A stretch of 43,772 nucleotides of DNA from the NCBI GenBank assembly GCA_001464995.1, contig LNEQ01000249.1, positions 1 to 43,772 of the forward strand. Direction: 5' to 3'. The stretch comes from Actinobacteria bacterium Ga0077541. Its GTDB lineage: Bacteria; Actinomycetota; Thermoleophilia; Miltoncostaeales; Miltoncostaeaceae. Numbering within the stretch: the first letter of the stretch is position 1; every line of letters begins with the position of its first letter. The translations under genes and the position numbers were made by a program. The notes beneath the pieces are model-generated. The model was given only the letters and a program-made list of their open reading frames with translations, was not told the origin of the DNA and did no database searches. Positions 6,921 through 15,561 of this stretch are shown piece by piece.

Positions 6921-7477
6921 CCGGCCACCGGATGCCGGACGGCCGCCGCCTCCCACGTCTCGTCGCGCTCCAGGTCGCGCCGCGAGTGGACCCCGCGCTT
7001 GCGCAGGATCGACTGCGCGTGGGTGCGCACCGTGTGCCAGGAGACGCCGAGGCTCTGGGCGATCTCCTTGTAGGTGAGGTGCCGGCGCATCAGCCGGAGC
7101 ACCACCCGCTCCTGATCGGTCAGCAGGGCGTCGGCCTCGTCGCGGCGCCGGACGCTCTCGACGAGGGGCGCGAGGCCGCCGGCATCGTCGTCGGCGTCGC
7201 CCCGTAGCGCGTCGGCGAGCGCCTCCAGGGCCCCCTCCCCCGGCGGCGCCGGTCCGAGCCCGGCCGCCGCACCGGCGACCAGGGCGCGGGCGAGCCCCCG
7301 CTCGATGATCACCAGGTCGTGGTCCGCGGCCGCCAGGCCGGCGAGCGCCTCCTCGACGGTGCCCGCCAGATCGACGTCGAGCGACGGGTCCGGCAGGTAC
7401 GCCGCGATGCCCGCCGACAGGGCGGCGCTGCGACTGGCGATGAGCACCCGGACGGGAGCGTTGTGCACCGGCACCAT
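6917..7477 (-). CDS. LuxR-family regulator with degenerate receiver domain
   Basis: ATG 7477 gives 186 residues; the longer track ORF to 7633 reads into a repeat element. The C-terminal LuxR/NarL-type helix-turn-helix is clear (LTDQERVVLRLMRRHLTYKE, then IAQSLGVSWHTVRTHAQSIL). The N-terminal half (VRVLIASRSAALSAGIAAYL) folds like a response-regulator receiver, but where the phospho-Asp is expected the strand reads DLVIIERG, so the acceptor seems absent. It may be a phosphorylation-independent or otherwise gated regulator. No sensor kinase is adjacent. It shares its 3' end with a small membrane gene. Confidence 0.75.
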   Translation of the reverse strand: MVPVHNAPVRVLIASRSAALSAGIAAYLPDPSLDVDLAGTVEEALAGLAAADHDLVIIERGLARALVAGAAAGLGPAPPGEGALEALADALRGDADDDAGGLAPLVESVRRRDEADALLTDQERVVLRLMRRHLTYKEIAQSLGVSWHTVRTHAQSILRKRGVHSRRDLERDETWEAAAVRHPVAG

Positions 7478-7582
7478 CCTCGGCGTGGACCTCCTCACTG
7501 GCCCCGGAGGTCGCCCCCGGCGCGCACTGTTGGCATCGGCAGTTCCGCGCGGGAGCATGATGGCCACCGGGCGGCGGCCGGA

Positions 7583-7748
7583 CTCAGCCTGAATCCGTCG
7601 TATCTCGCGACGCGGATGCGCGAAATCGCACACGTGATGCGGGATTCGGCGCGACCGCAGGGATCACCCTTACGATGCGACGCCGAATCCCACCTGACGC
7701 GGCGCTTTCACGCCCCGCATCCGTGATCTCCAACGGACTCAGGCTCAG
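7583..7748. repeat. Long-hairpin intergenic repeat, copy A
   Basis: A ~166-bp imperfect palindrome. Outer ends CTCAGCCTGAATCCGTC and GACTCAGGCTCAG are inverted, inner blocks GGGATTCGGCG and CGCCGAATCCC are inverted, and the centre carries AGGG-ATCA-CCCT. It matches copy B (35386-35550) in reverse orientation over its whole length. A partial terminus (GGCTCAGCCCGGATCCGTCG, from 7742) continues to its right and may be a remnant of another copy. It fills most of the 306-bp gap upstream of the LuxR gene. No protein is credible here. Confidence 0.8.
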
Positions 7749-7783
7749 CCCGGATCCGTCGATCTCCCGGCGCGAGCCAGGGT

Positions 7784-8248
7784 TCAGGGTGAGGCGGTGA
7801 GGCTCCGGAGGTCGCCGACGCTCGAGGCGTAACGGCCCGCGGCGCCGGCCATGCCGGCCGGGTCGCCCGCGGCCGCCGCGTCGGCGACGAGGCTCATCTC
7901 GGCGATGACGCCGTCCAGGGCGGCCGACGCGCGCTCGCGCTGGGCCTCGAGGCGGAGGTCCTCGAGGCGCTGCGCCTCGATGCGCCCCGCGATCGCCACC
8001 GTGCGGTCGAGGGCGTCCTCGAGCCGGGGGGCCAGGGCGAGCATCGCCGGACGGCGCGGGGTGGGGGCGAGCTCCGCGAGGACCTCCGAGAAGTCGTTCA
8101 CGGCGGAGACCGCGGCCGAGGTGTCGGCCAGGTAGCGCTGCGGCGAGACCTGCGCGCCCTCGGTGAGCGGCGTCGTGGAGGCGTCGAGCGAGCCGCCGCC
8201 GCATCCGGCGGCCGCGGCGGCCACGAGGGCCACGAGGCCGAGGGTCAG
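7784..8248 (-). CDS. Putative lipoprotein of unknown function
   Basis: A lipoprotein signal (LVALVAAAAAGC) opens a protein of about 154 residues rich in Ala, Arg and Glu with helical, coiled-coil-like segments (RIEAQRLEDLRLEAQRERAS). I recognise no domain. The start is unusual: CTG 8248 overlaps the upstream gene's TGA as CTGA, and the first canonical start (GTG 8233) is inside the signal peptide. It resembles the neighbouring lipoprotein in size and helical character, so the two may be diverged duplicates (inference). The far longer 1075-residue track ORF in this frame is a shadow of guaB and tkt. Confidence 0.65.
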   Translation of the reverse strand: MTLGLVALVAAAAAGCGGGSLDASTTPLTEGAQVSPQRYLADTSAAVSAVNDFSEVLAELAPTPRRPAMLALAPRLEDALDRTVAIAGRIEAQRLEDLRLEAQRERASAALDGVIAEMSLVADAAAAGDPAGMAGAAGRYASSVGDLRSLTASP

Positions 8249-8691
8249 GAGGCGGCGGATGGCAGCGCGCGGAGGGAGTCGAGGAATGGACCGACGGCCG
8301 CGGGCACCGCGTCCCGGTCGTCGGAGGCGAGCGCGTCCGCGGCGGTCTGCATGCGGGGGATCAGCCGCGCGTAGGCGCCCGCGAGGCGGTCGCGCTGGCG
8401 GCGCAGCCCGGCGTCCTCGATCCGCAGCGCCTGGAACCCCTCCAGCTGGTCGCGGGCCCGCGCGACGAGGTCGCGAAGGCGCGCACGCGAGGCGGCGGGG
8501 CCGGGAGTTCCGTCGACCGCCTCCGGGACGAGCGACGCCAGACGGCCCGGCGGATCGAGCAGATCCTGCACGGCGTCGATGTATCCGGAGGGCGTGACGG
8601 GGTCGGGCGCGGGCGCGGTTTCGTCGCAGCCCGCGAGGGCGGCGCACGCGACGGCACCGGCGGCGAGCACGACGGACAGACGGGGCGCCAT
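8245..8691 (-). CDS. Putative lipoprotein of unknown function
   Basis: A 148-residue protein from ATG 8691. The lipoprotein signal is clear (MAPRLSVVLAAGAVACAALAGC, lipobox LAGC at about res 19-22). The mature part is helical and charged (DLVARARDQLEGFQALRIED, GLRRQRDRLAGAYARL). No domain is recognised. A TACCAT box 6 nt before the ATG suggests leaderless transcription, and it is divergent from guaB. The next gene starts inside its stop codon. Confidence 0.75.
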   Translation of the reverse strand: MAPRLSVVLAAGAVACAALAGCDETAPAPDPVTPSGYIDAVQDLLDPPGRLASLVPEAVDGTPGPAASRARLRDLVARARDQLEGFQALRIEDAGLRRQRDRLAGAYARLIPRMQTAADALASDDRDAVPAAVGPFLDSLRALPSAAS

Positions 8692-8697
8692 CGGGCG

Positions 8698-8749
8698 ATG
8701 GTACTTCACGGCCGCGAAACGTCGGGGCGGGGCGGTGGTGGGCTATTGT
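8698..8749. promoter_or_regulatory. Divergent -10 boxes for the lipoprotein and guaB genes
   Basis: On the minus strand TACCAT (8703-8698) lies 6 nt before ATG 8691. On the plus strand TATTGT (8744-8749) lies 6 nt before GTG 8756. Both fit a leaderless TANNNT arrangement. Confidence 0.45.
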
Positions 8750-8755
8750 CGGCGG

Positions 8756-10207
8756 GTGAACTCGGCCGGCATCCCGCTCGCCCTGTCGTACGACGACGTC
8801 CTCCTGTCTCCGCGCCGCAGCGGCATCGGTTCGCGGTCCGACGTCGACGTGTCCACCCGGCTGACGACCCGTCTCCGCATGGCGGTCCCCGTGGTCTCGG
8901 CGAATATGGACACGGTCACCGAGGCGCCGATGGCGATCGCGATGGCGCGGGCCGGCGGCATCGGCATCGTGCACCGCTTCCTTACCGTCGAGCAGCAGGT
9001 GGCCGAGGTGTCGCGGGTCAAGCGCGCCGAGGCCCTCGTGATCCCCGACCCGCACACGATCGCGCCCGGGGCGACGCTCTCCGACGCCCGCGCGGAGATG
9101 GACCGCCGGGGCGTGACGAGCCTCGTGGTGGTGCACCCCGACGGGGCGCTCGCCGGCATCCTCACCCGGCGCGACGTGATGCTGCAGACCGACCCGCTGA
9201 TGCCGGTGGGCGATCTGATGACGCCGCGCGACCGGCTGGTGACGGGCGGGCCCGGCACGACAAGCGACGAGGCGGCCCGCCTGCTGCGCGACGGACGGGT
9301 GGAGAAGCTGCCCCTGGTGGGGGACGGGGACCGCCTCGTGGGTCTGATCACCCTGCGCGACCTGCTGCAGCGCTCCGAGCGGCCCGAGGCGACCAAGGAC
9401 GCCCGCGGGCGCCTCGCCGTGGGCGCCGCGATCGGGGTGCGCGGCGACTTCATCGAGCGGGCCCGGGCGCTGCAGGACGCGGGCGCCGACGTGGTGGTGC
9501 TCGACATCGCGCACGGGCACGCCGATCACAGCGTCCGCGCCGTGGGGCTCGTGCGCGAGGCCCTCGGGGACGGCACGGACATCATCGCCGGCAACGTCGC
9601 CACGCCGGAGGGCGCTCGCGAGCTGGCGGAGGCCGGCGCCAACGGTGTGAAGGTCGGCGTCGGCCCGGGGTCGGTCTGCACGACGCGGGTGGTGGCAGGC
9701 GTCGGCGTGCCGCAGCTGACCGCCGTGATGCAGTGCGCGGAGGCGTGCGCCCTGCTCGACGTGCCGGTGATCGCCGACGGCGGCATCCGGTTCGGGGGCG
9801 ATGTCGCCAAGGCGATCGCCGGCGGTGCCGAGACCGTGATGGTCGGCAACCTGCTGGCGGGCACGCCCGAGAGCCCGGGAGTCGTCGTCACGCGCAACGG
9901 GACGCGCGTGAAGGTCTTCCGGGGCATGGCCTCGAGCGCGGCGGCGGCGGCACGGCGAGCCGTCGAGAACGGCGGGGAGGACGAGGACGCCACCGAGTTC
10001 ACGCCCGTGGTCGCCGAGGGCGTCGAGGCCGTCGTGCCGCTGCGCGACGAAGCGGCGGTCATCGTCCACACGCTGGTGGGCGGCCTGAGGTCCGGCATGA
10101 GCTACTCCGACGCCCGCACCATCCCCCAGTTCCACCGCAACGCCAGCTTCGTGAGGATCACCCCCGGCGGTCTGCGCGAGAGCCACCCGCACGACGTCAG
10201 CTACTAA
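8756..10207 (+). CDS. guaB: IMP dehydrogenase
   Basis: A 483-residue protein starting at GTG 8756 ([20 protein letters not shown]), close to the usual length. The catalytic TIM barrel has NMDTVTE near the N-terminus, the Cys loop [17 protein letters not shown], and [21 protein letters not shown] pair of CBS domains is inserted at about res 95-205. It oxidises IMP to XMP with NAD+, the first committed step to GMP. It heads the block leading into tkt 9 nt downstream, so guanine nucleotide and pentose phosphate genes may share a transcript. The start avoids the track's upstream extension. Confidence 0.97.
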   Translation: MNSAGIPLALSYDDVLLSPRRSGIGSRSDVDVSTRLTTRLRMAVPVVSANMDTVTEAPMAIAMARAGGIGIVHRFLTVEQQVAEVSRVKRAEALVIPDPHTIAPGATLSDARAEMDRRGVTSLVVVHPDGALAGILTRRDVMLQTDPLMPVGDLMTPRDRLVTGGPGTTSDEAARLLRDGRVEKLPLVGDGDRLVGLITLRDLLQRSERPEATKDARGRLAVGAAIGVRGDFIERARALQDAGADVVVLDIAHGHADHSVRAVGLVREALGDGTDIIAGNVATPEGARELAEAGANGVKVGVGPGSVCTTRVVAGVGVPQLTAVMQCAEACALLDVPVIADGGIRFGGDVAKAIAGGAETVMVGNLLAGTPESPGVVVTRNGTRVKVFRGMASSAAAAARRAVENGGEDEDATEFTPVVAEGVEAVVPLRDEAAVIVHTLVGGLRSGMSYSDARTIPQFHRNASFVRITPGGLRESHPHDVSY

Positions 10208-10216
10208 GGAGCTTCC

Positions 10217-12208
10217 GTGTCGACAACGCTCGCCTCGCCCGAGCTGGCGATCACCACCGTCCGCACCCTCGCCATCGACGGCGTGCAGGCGGCCAACAGC
10301 GGGCACCCGGGCGCGCCGATGGGCCTGGCGCCCGTCGGGTGGACGCTCTTCTCCCGGCACCTGAAGCACTCCCCGGCCGACCCCGAGTGGCCCGATCGCG
10401 ACCGCTTCGTGCTGTCGGCCGGCCACGCGTCGATGCTGCTCTACCCCCTGCTGCACCTCACCGGCTACGACCTCCCGATGGAGCAGCTCAAGAAGTTCCG
10501 CCAGCTGCACTCGTCGACCCCGGGGCACCCCGAGCGCGGGGACACCGCGGGCGTGGAGATCACGACGGGGCCACTCGGCCAGGGCTTCGCGAACGCCGTG
10601 GGCTTCGCGCTGGCCGAGGCGATGCTGGCGGCCCGCTACAACCGTCCCGGCCACGACGTCGTCGACCACCGGACCTGGTTCATCTGCTCCGACGGCGACC
10701 TGATGGAGGGCATCTCGCACGAGGCGGCCTCGATCGCCGGCTTCCTCGGGCTGGAGAAGCTGATCGGCATCTGGGACGACAACCACATCAGCCTCGACGG
10801 GCCGACCACGCTGTCGTTCGGCGAGGACGTCCCGGCGCGCTTCGCCGCCTACGGGTGGCGGGTGATCCGGGTCGAGGACGGCAACGACGTCGACGCGATC
10901 GACGCGGCCATGAGCGAGGCGAGCGTCCCGGACGGGCGCCCGACGCTGATCGCCTGCCGCACCCACATCGGCTTCGGCTCGCCCAACAAGCAGGACACCT
11001 CGAGCGCCCACGGATCGCCGCTCGGCCCCGACGAGGTCGCGGCCACCAAGCGCGCCTACGGATGGCCCGAGGACGCCCAGTTCCTCGTGCCCGACGAGGT
11101 CGCCCTCTGGGCACCGGAGCTGGTCGAGCGCGGCCGCGCGACGCAGGCCGGGTGGCAGGAGCGCGTCGCCGCCTACTCGGCGGAGTTCCCGGCCGAGGCG
11201 GCCGAGATGGCCCGCGTGGGCGAGGGGCGCCTGCCGGAGGGCTGGGAGTCGGCGGCGCCGCAGTTCACCGCGGGCGAGTCGATCGCGACCCGGGCGTCGG
11301 CCGGTAAGGCCCTCAACGCCTTCGCGGCCGTGGTGCCCGAGCTGATCCAGGGCGCGGCCGACCTCTCATCATCGACCAGCACCGACCTCAAGGGGCTCGG
11401 CACGGTCACACGCGACGACTTCTCGGGGCGCAACCTCTACTACGGCGTCCGCGAGCACGCGATGGGCGCGATCACCAACGGCATCGCCGCCCACGCCGGC
11501 CTACGGCCGGTCTGCTCGACGTTCTTCACCTTCTCGGACTACATGAAGAACACGATCCGCCTGGCGGCGCTGATGCGCCTGCCCTCCATCTTCGTCTTCA
11601 CACACGACTCGATCGCCCTGGGTGAGGACGGCCCGACCCACCAGCCGATCGAGCACCTGGCGGCGCTGCGGGCGATCCCGGACCTCGTGACCCTCCGGCC
11701 GGCCGACGCCACCGAGGCGACCGAGGCGTGGCGCATCGCGATCGCGCGCACCGACGGGCCGACGGCGCTGGTGCTGTCCCGTCAGGGCCTGACGACGCTC
11801 GAGGGCACGCCGGCCGTCGAGCGCGGCGCGTACGTGCTCGCCGACGGCGACGACTGCATCCTGATCGGCACCGGGTCCGAGGTGGGGATCGCGATGGCAG
11901 CGCGCGAGATCCTGGCCGGAGAGGGGATCGCGGCCCGCGTGGTCAGCATGCCGTCGTTCGAGCTGTTCCGGGTGCAGGATGCGGCCTACCGCGAGCAGGT
12001 GCTGCCGCGCAGCCGCACGGCCCGGGTCGCCGTCGAGGCTGCGAGCTCCTTCGGGTGGGCCGAGTGGACCGGGCTGGACGGCGCGATCGTGGCCGTGGAC
12101 CGGTTCGGGCTCTCCGCGCCGGCCGCCGAGGCGATGGCCGAGGTGGGCGTCACGCCGGAGGCGGTCGCCGCCGCCGCGCGTGCCCAGGTGCAGGGGGAAA
12201 GGTCGTAA
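10217..12208 (+). CDS. tkt: Transketolase
   Basis: A 663-residue protein from GTG 10217 with AAGGAG at a good distance. The N-terminal domain carries [13 protein letters not shown] and the thiamine-diphosphate motif [18 protein letters not shown]. The middle domain has the active-site Glu region [13 protein letters not shown] and the phosphate-binding [16 protein letters not shown]. It moves two-carbon units among sugar phosphates in the non-oxidative pentose phosphate branch. It precedes zwf. The transaldolase that usually accompanies it in actinobacteria is missing here. Confidence 0.97.
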   Translation: MSTTLASPELAITTVRTLAIDGVQAANSGHPGAPMGLAPVGWTLFSRHLKHSPADPEWPDRDRFVLSAGHASMLLYPLLHLTGYDLPMEQLKKFRQLHSSTPGHPERGDTAGVEITTGPLGQGFANAVGFALAEAMLAARYNRPGHDVVDHRTWFICSDGDLMEGISHEAASIAGFLGLEKLIGIWDDNHISLDGPTTLSFGEDVPARFAAYGWRVIRVEDGNDVDAIDAAMSEASVPDGRPTLIACRTHIGFGSPNKQDTSSAHGSPLGPDEVAATKRAYGWPEDAQFLVPDEVALWAPELVERGRATQAGWQERVAAYSAEFPAEAAEMARVGEGRLPEGWESAAPQFTAGESIATRASAGKALNAFAAVVPELIQGAADLSSSTSTDLKGLGTVTRDDFSGRNLYYGVREHAMGAITNGIAAHAGLRPVCSTFFTFSDYMKNTIRLAALMRLPSIFVFTHDSIALGEDGPTHQPIEHLAALRAIPDLVTLRPADATEATEAWRIAIARTDGPTALVLSRQGLTTLEGTPAVERGAYVLADGDDCILIGTGSEVGIAMAAREILAGEGIAARVVSMPSFELFRVQDAAYREQVLPRSRTARVAVEAASSFGWAEWTGLDGAIVAVDRFGLSAPAAEAMAEVGVTPEAVAAAARAQVQGERS

Positions 12209-12245
12209 CCCTCACTCTCGACATGACGGTGAGACTGATCGTCGG

Positions 12246-13811
12246 ATGACCGGCGCGGGCACGACGGCGGTCACGGGGGGCACCGCCGCGATGGAGTCGG
12301 CGGCCGACGTGCGCCTCACCCGCGCCGCCCCGCCCGCGGTGATCGTGATCTTCGGGGCGACGGGCGATCTGACACAGCGCAAGCTGGTGCCCGGCCTCTA
12401 CAACCTGGCCACGCAGCAGCTGCTGCCGCCGGAGACGGCCATCATCGGCGTCGCCCGCCGGGACATCTCCGACGACGACTTCCGGGCGCACCTGCGCGCC
12501 GGCGTCGAGGCGCACGGGCGGTTCCCCATCGACGAGGACGTCTGGGAGGGGTTCGCCGGCCGCCTGCGCTACCTGTCGGCGCCCTTCGACGACCGGCACG
12601 GCTTCGAGCGCCTGCGGGAGATGATCGAGGAGGAGGACGCGCAGCGCGGGACCCGCGGCAACCGCCTCTTCTATCTGGCGACCTCGCCGGAGTTCTTCCC
12701 CGTCATCGCCGAGAGCATCGGGGCCGTCGGCCTCGCCGAGGAGGGCGACGACACCGGGCGGTTCGCGCGCCTGGTGGTGGAGAAGCCCTTCGGCCACGAT
12801 CTCGCCTCCGCGCGCGCGCTGAACACCCGTCTGGGAGCGGTGTTCCGCGAGCGGCAGGTCTACCGGATCGACCACTATCTCGGGAAGGAGACGGTCCAGA
12901 ACCTGCTCGTGCTGCGCTTCGGCAACGCGATCTTCGAGCCGATCTGGAACCGCCGCTACGTCGACCACGTGCAGATCACGGTCTCCGAGGAGCTCGGGGT
13001 CGGGACGCGCGGGGGGTACTACGACACGAGCGGGGCGCTTCTCGACATCGTCCAGAACCACATGCTGCAGGTGCTGTCGATCGTCGCCATGGAGCCGCCC
13101 GCGCGCTTCGAGAGCCGCGACGTCCGCGACGAGAAGGTGAAGGTCCTCCGGGCGATACCGGCGTTCGACGCCGCCTCGGTGGCGCGCGACGCGGTGCGCG
13201 GCCAGTACGGGCCCGGGTGGATCGCGGGCGACCGCGTGCCGGGCTACCGTGAGGAGAAGGGGGTGGACCCCGGGTCGAACACCGACACCTTCGTGGCGAT
13301 GCGCGTGATGATCGACAACTGGCGCTGGTCGGGCACCCCGTTCTATCTGCGGACGGGCAAGCGGCTTCCGCGGAGGGCGACCGAGGTGGCCATCCAGTTC
13401 AAGCAGGCGCCCCACCTCCCCTTCGCCACCTCCGCCGTGGAGAGCGGCGCGCCCAACCTCCTGATACTGCGGATCCAGCCCGATGAGGGTGCGTCCCTGC
13501 GGTTCCTGGCCAAGGTGCCGGGGCCGCAGATCGACCTGCGCGTGGTGAGCATGGACTTCACCTACGGCAACTCGTTCCTGCGCAGCTCGCCCGAGGCCTA
13601 CGAGCGCCTGCTCCTGGACGCCCTGCTGGGCGACTCGACGCTGTTCGCGCGCTGGGACGAGGTGGAGCGGGCATGGGAGATCATGCAGGGGCTGATCGAC
13701 GAGTGGTCGTCCCGGCCGGGGCCGTATCCCAACTACGAGGCGGGGTCGTGGGGTCCCGCGGAGGCCGATGAACTGATGAGCCGCGACGACCGCGGCTGGC
13801 GGCGACTGTGA
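12246..13811 (+). CDS. zwf: Glucose-6-phosphate 1-dehydrogenase
   Basis: A 521-residue protein. The coenzyme-binding motif FGATGDLTQRKL and the active-site RIDHYLGKE are intact. It oxidises glucose-6-phosphate to the lactone and makes NADPH. ATG 12246 is chosen, with the nearby in-frame ATG (MESAADVRL) an alternative. An 8-codon mini-ORF (12223-12249) has its stop overlapping this ATG and could influence initiation. The end overlaps opcA as GTGA. The upstream part of the track ORF is a shadow of tkt. Confidence 0.96.
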   Translation: MTGAGTTAVTGGTAAMESAADVRLTRAAPPAVIVIFGATGDLTQRKLVPGLYNLATQQLLPPETAIIGVARRDISDDDFRAHLRAGVEAHGRFPIDEDVWEGFAGRLRYLSAPFDDRHGFERLREMIEEEDAQRGTRGNRLFYLATSPEFFPVIAESIGAVGLAEEGDDTGRFARLVVEKPFGHDLASARALNTRLGAVFRERQVYRIDHYLGKETVQNLLVLRFGNAIFEPIWNRRYVDHVQITVSEELGVGTRGGYYDTSGALLDIVQNHMLQVLSIVAMEPPARFESRDVRDEKVKVLRAIPAFDAASVARDAVRGQYGPGWIAGDRVPGYREEKGVDPGSNTDTFVAMRVMIDNWRWSGTPFYLRTGKRLPRRATEVAIQFKQAPHLPFATSAVESGAPNLLILRIQPDEGASLRFLAKVPGPQIDLRVVSMDFTYGNSFLRSSPEAYERLLLDALLGDSTLFARWDEVERAWEIMQGLIDEWSSRPGPYPNYEAGSWGPAEADELMSRDDRGWRRL

Positions 13812-14836
13812 GCACGGCGGTCGACGCCCCCGTCGCCCCCTGGGACGGGGTCGGCATCGGCATCCCCGAGGTACTGGAGCGGCTGGCCGACCAGCGCCGC
13901 CCGCCCGACGGCGGAGCGCCGCTGAACCTGGCCGGGATCCTCAACCTGGTGGCCTTCGTGCCGCGTGCGGACGATGTCGCGCCGATGACCGCCCTCGTGC
14001 ACGGGCTCGCCGGCCATCAGCCCGCGCGCGCCGTGCTGGTCGTCGAGCCTGCCGGTGGAGAGGGCATCGACGCGACGGTCAGCACCAGCTGCCGCCTGAG
14101 CGGGGGCCAGGTGAGCGTCGGCGTGGAGCTGGTCGTGCTGACGCTCCACGCCGACCGGCGCGCCGGCGACGCGAGCGCGGTGCAGGCCCTCCTGCGGTCG
14201 GACCTGCCCACGGTGCTCTGGTGGCCGGCGGCGCCCGACGCCGCCGCGGGCGGCCCGCTGGCGCGCCTCGCGCCGCTGGCGGCGCGGATCATCACCGAGA
14301 GCGGATGCGGCGCCGACGGCGCCGACGCGATCGCCCGCCTCGCAACCTGGGTGCCGGGCGTCACGGCCACCGTGACCGATCTCGCCTGGGCGGCCGTCAC
14401 GCCGTGGCGCCAGCTGATCGTCCAGATGATCGACGCCGCCGAGATCGCGCGGCCGGACTCCGGCCCGGTGCAGGCGTCGATCGCCCATCCGGAGGCCGGG
14501 CCCACCGCCGAGTCACTGCTCCTGGCCGGCTGGCTGCGCGACCTGGCGGGCGAGCGCCTCACGCTGTCGCTGCGCCCGCGCGCGGGTACGATGCCGGTGC
14601 TCGGGGTGGAGATCGCGATCCCCGCCCGCGACCGCCGTATCGCGATCGATCGCATGCAGGAGCGCCAGGCCGCGATGGTGTGCGTGACCGAGCCCGGCCG
14701 GGACGGCCGCGGCCGGGCCCTCGCCCTGCCCGCCTTCGACCGGGGCCGGCTCATCGCCGGCGAGCTGGAGCTGCAGCGCCGTGATCATGCGTTCGAGAGA
14801 GCGCTCCCCTACGCCGCGGAGGTGGCGCACCGATGA
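13808..14836 (+). CDS. opcA: Glucose-6-phosphate dehydrogenase assembly protein OpcA
   Basis: A 342-residue protein starting at GTG 13808, overlapping the zwf stop. Its place between zwf and pgl, its length and segments such as SDLPTVLWWPAAP, WVPGVTATVTDLAWAAVTPW and TAESLLLAGWLRDLAG match OpcA. OpcA is a non-enzymatic factor that promotes assembly and activity of the dehydrogenase in actinobacteria and cyanobacteria. Translational coupling on both sides implies matched expression. The annotation is firm; the redox regulation known from cyanobacterial OpcA cannot be assumed here. Confidence 0.92.
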   Translation: MSTAVDAPVAPWDGVGIGIPEVLERLADQRRPPDGGAPLNLAGILNLVAFVPRADDVAPMTALVHGLAGHQPARAVLVVEPAGGEGIDATVSTSCRLSGGQVSVGVELVVLTLHADRRAGDASAVQALLRSDLPTVLWWPAAPDAAAGGPLARLAPLAARIITESGCGADGADAIARLATWVPGVTATVTDLAWAAVTPWRQLIVQMIDAAEIARPDSGPVQASIAHPEAGPTAESLLLAGWLRDLAGERLTLSLRPRAGTMPVLGVEIAIPARDRRIAIDRMQERQAAMVCVTEPGRDGRGRALALPAFDRGRLIAGELELQRRDHAFERALPYAAEVAHR

Positions 14837-15561
14837 CCGACACGACCGAGATCGTCGTGGTGGCCGACCTCGCCGCCCTCGCCGACGAGGCGGCCGCCCG
14901 CATCGAGCGGGTCGTCCTCGACGCACGGGGCGGGGAGCCGGCCACGATCGCACTGGCCGGGGGCGGCACGCCCCGGGCCGCGTACCAGCAGCTCGCCGGC
15001 CGGTGCCCCCCGTGGGGCCGCGTGCGGTTCTTCTTCGGCGACGAGCGCTGCGTGCCCCCCGACGACGAGGCCTCGAACTACGGCATGGCCCGCGAGGCGC
15101 TGCTCGACCGCATCCCGCTGCGCCCCGAGCAGGTGCACCGGGTGCTCGGCGAGCTGCCGCCCGAGGAGGGGGCGCGGCGCGGCGAGGAGGACCTGCGGGC
15201 GTCGGTGCCCGGCTCGCCGTGGCCGGTCTTCGACATGGTGCTCCTCGGCATGGGGCCGGACGGCCACACCGCCTCGCTCTTCCCCGGCGCGCCCGAGCTG
15301 GACGAGCGCGAGCGCCTGATGGTGCCGGTGCACCGTCCCGAGATGCCCCAGCCGTGGCGGGTCACCATGACGATGCCCGTGATCAACGCGGCCCGCCAGG
15401 TGCTGATGGTCGTGTCGGGCAGCCAGAAGGCGCCGATGGTGCGGCGGGCGATCGCCGGCGACGCCGACATCCCCGCGGGACGCCTGCGCCCCGCCGGGCG
15501 TCTCACCTGGCTGGTCACCGAGGACGCCGCCGCCGAGCTCGAGCGGGAGGACGTCGGGTGA
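14833..15561 (+). CDS. pgl: 6-phosphogluconolactonase
   Basis: A 242-residue protein from ATG 14833, overlapping opcA as ATGA. It shows IALAGGGTPRAAYQQLA, FFFGDERCVPPDDEASNYGM and GMGPDGHTASLFPG, all typical of the SugarP isomerase-like lactonase family. It hydrolyses 6-phosphogluconolactone to 6-phosphogluconate, the step after Zwf. Its end overlaps the following Anbu-like gene as GTGA. Confidence 0.95.
   Translation: MTDTTEIVVVADLAALADEAAARIERVVLDARGGEPATIALAGGGTPRAAYQQLAGRCPPWGRVRFFFGDERCVPPDDEASNYGMAREALLDRIPLRPEQVHRVLGELPPEEGARRGEEDLRASVPGSPWPVFDMVLLGMGPDGHTASLFPGAPELDERERLMVPVHRPEMPQPWRVTMTMPVINAARQVLMVVSGSQKAPMVRRAIAGDADIPAGRLRPAGRLTWLVTEDAAAELEREDVG

Noticed and set aside
7784-11011. 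1075-residue minus-strand ORF
   Set aside because: Only the last ~155 codons look like protein (a lipoprotein). The rest is antisense to guaB and tkt with His/Arg/Gly-rich shadow composition typical of GC-rich DNA.
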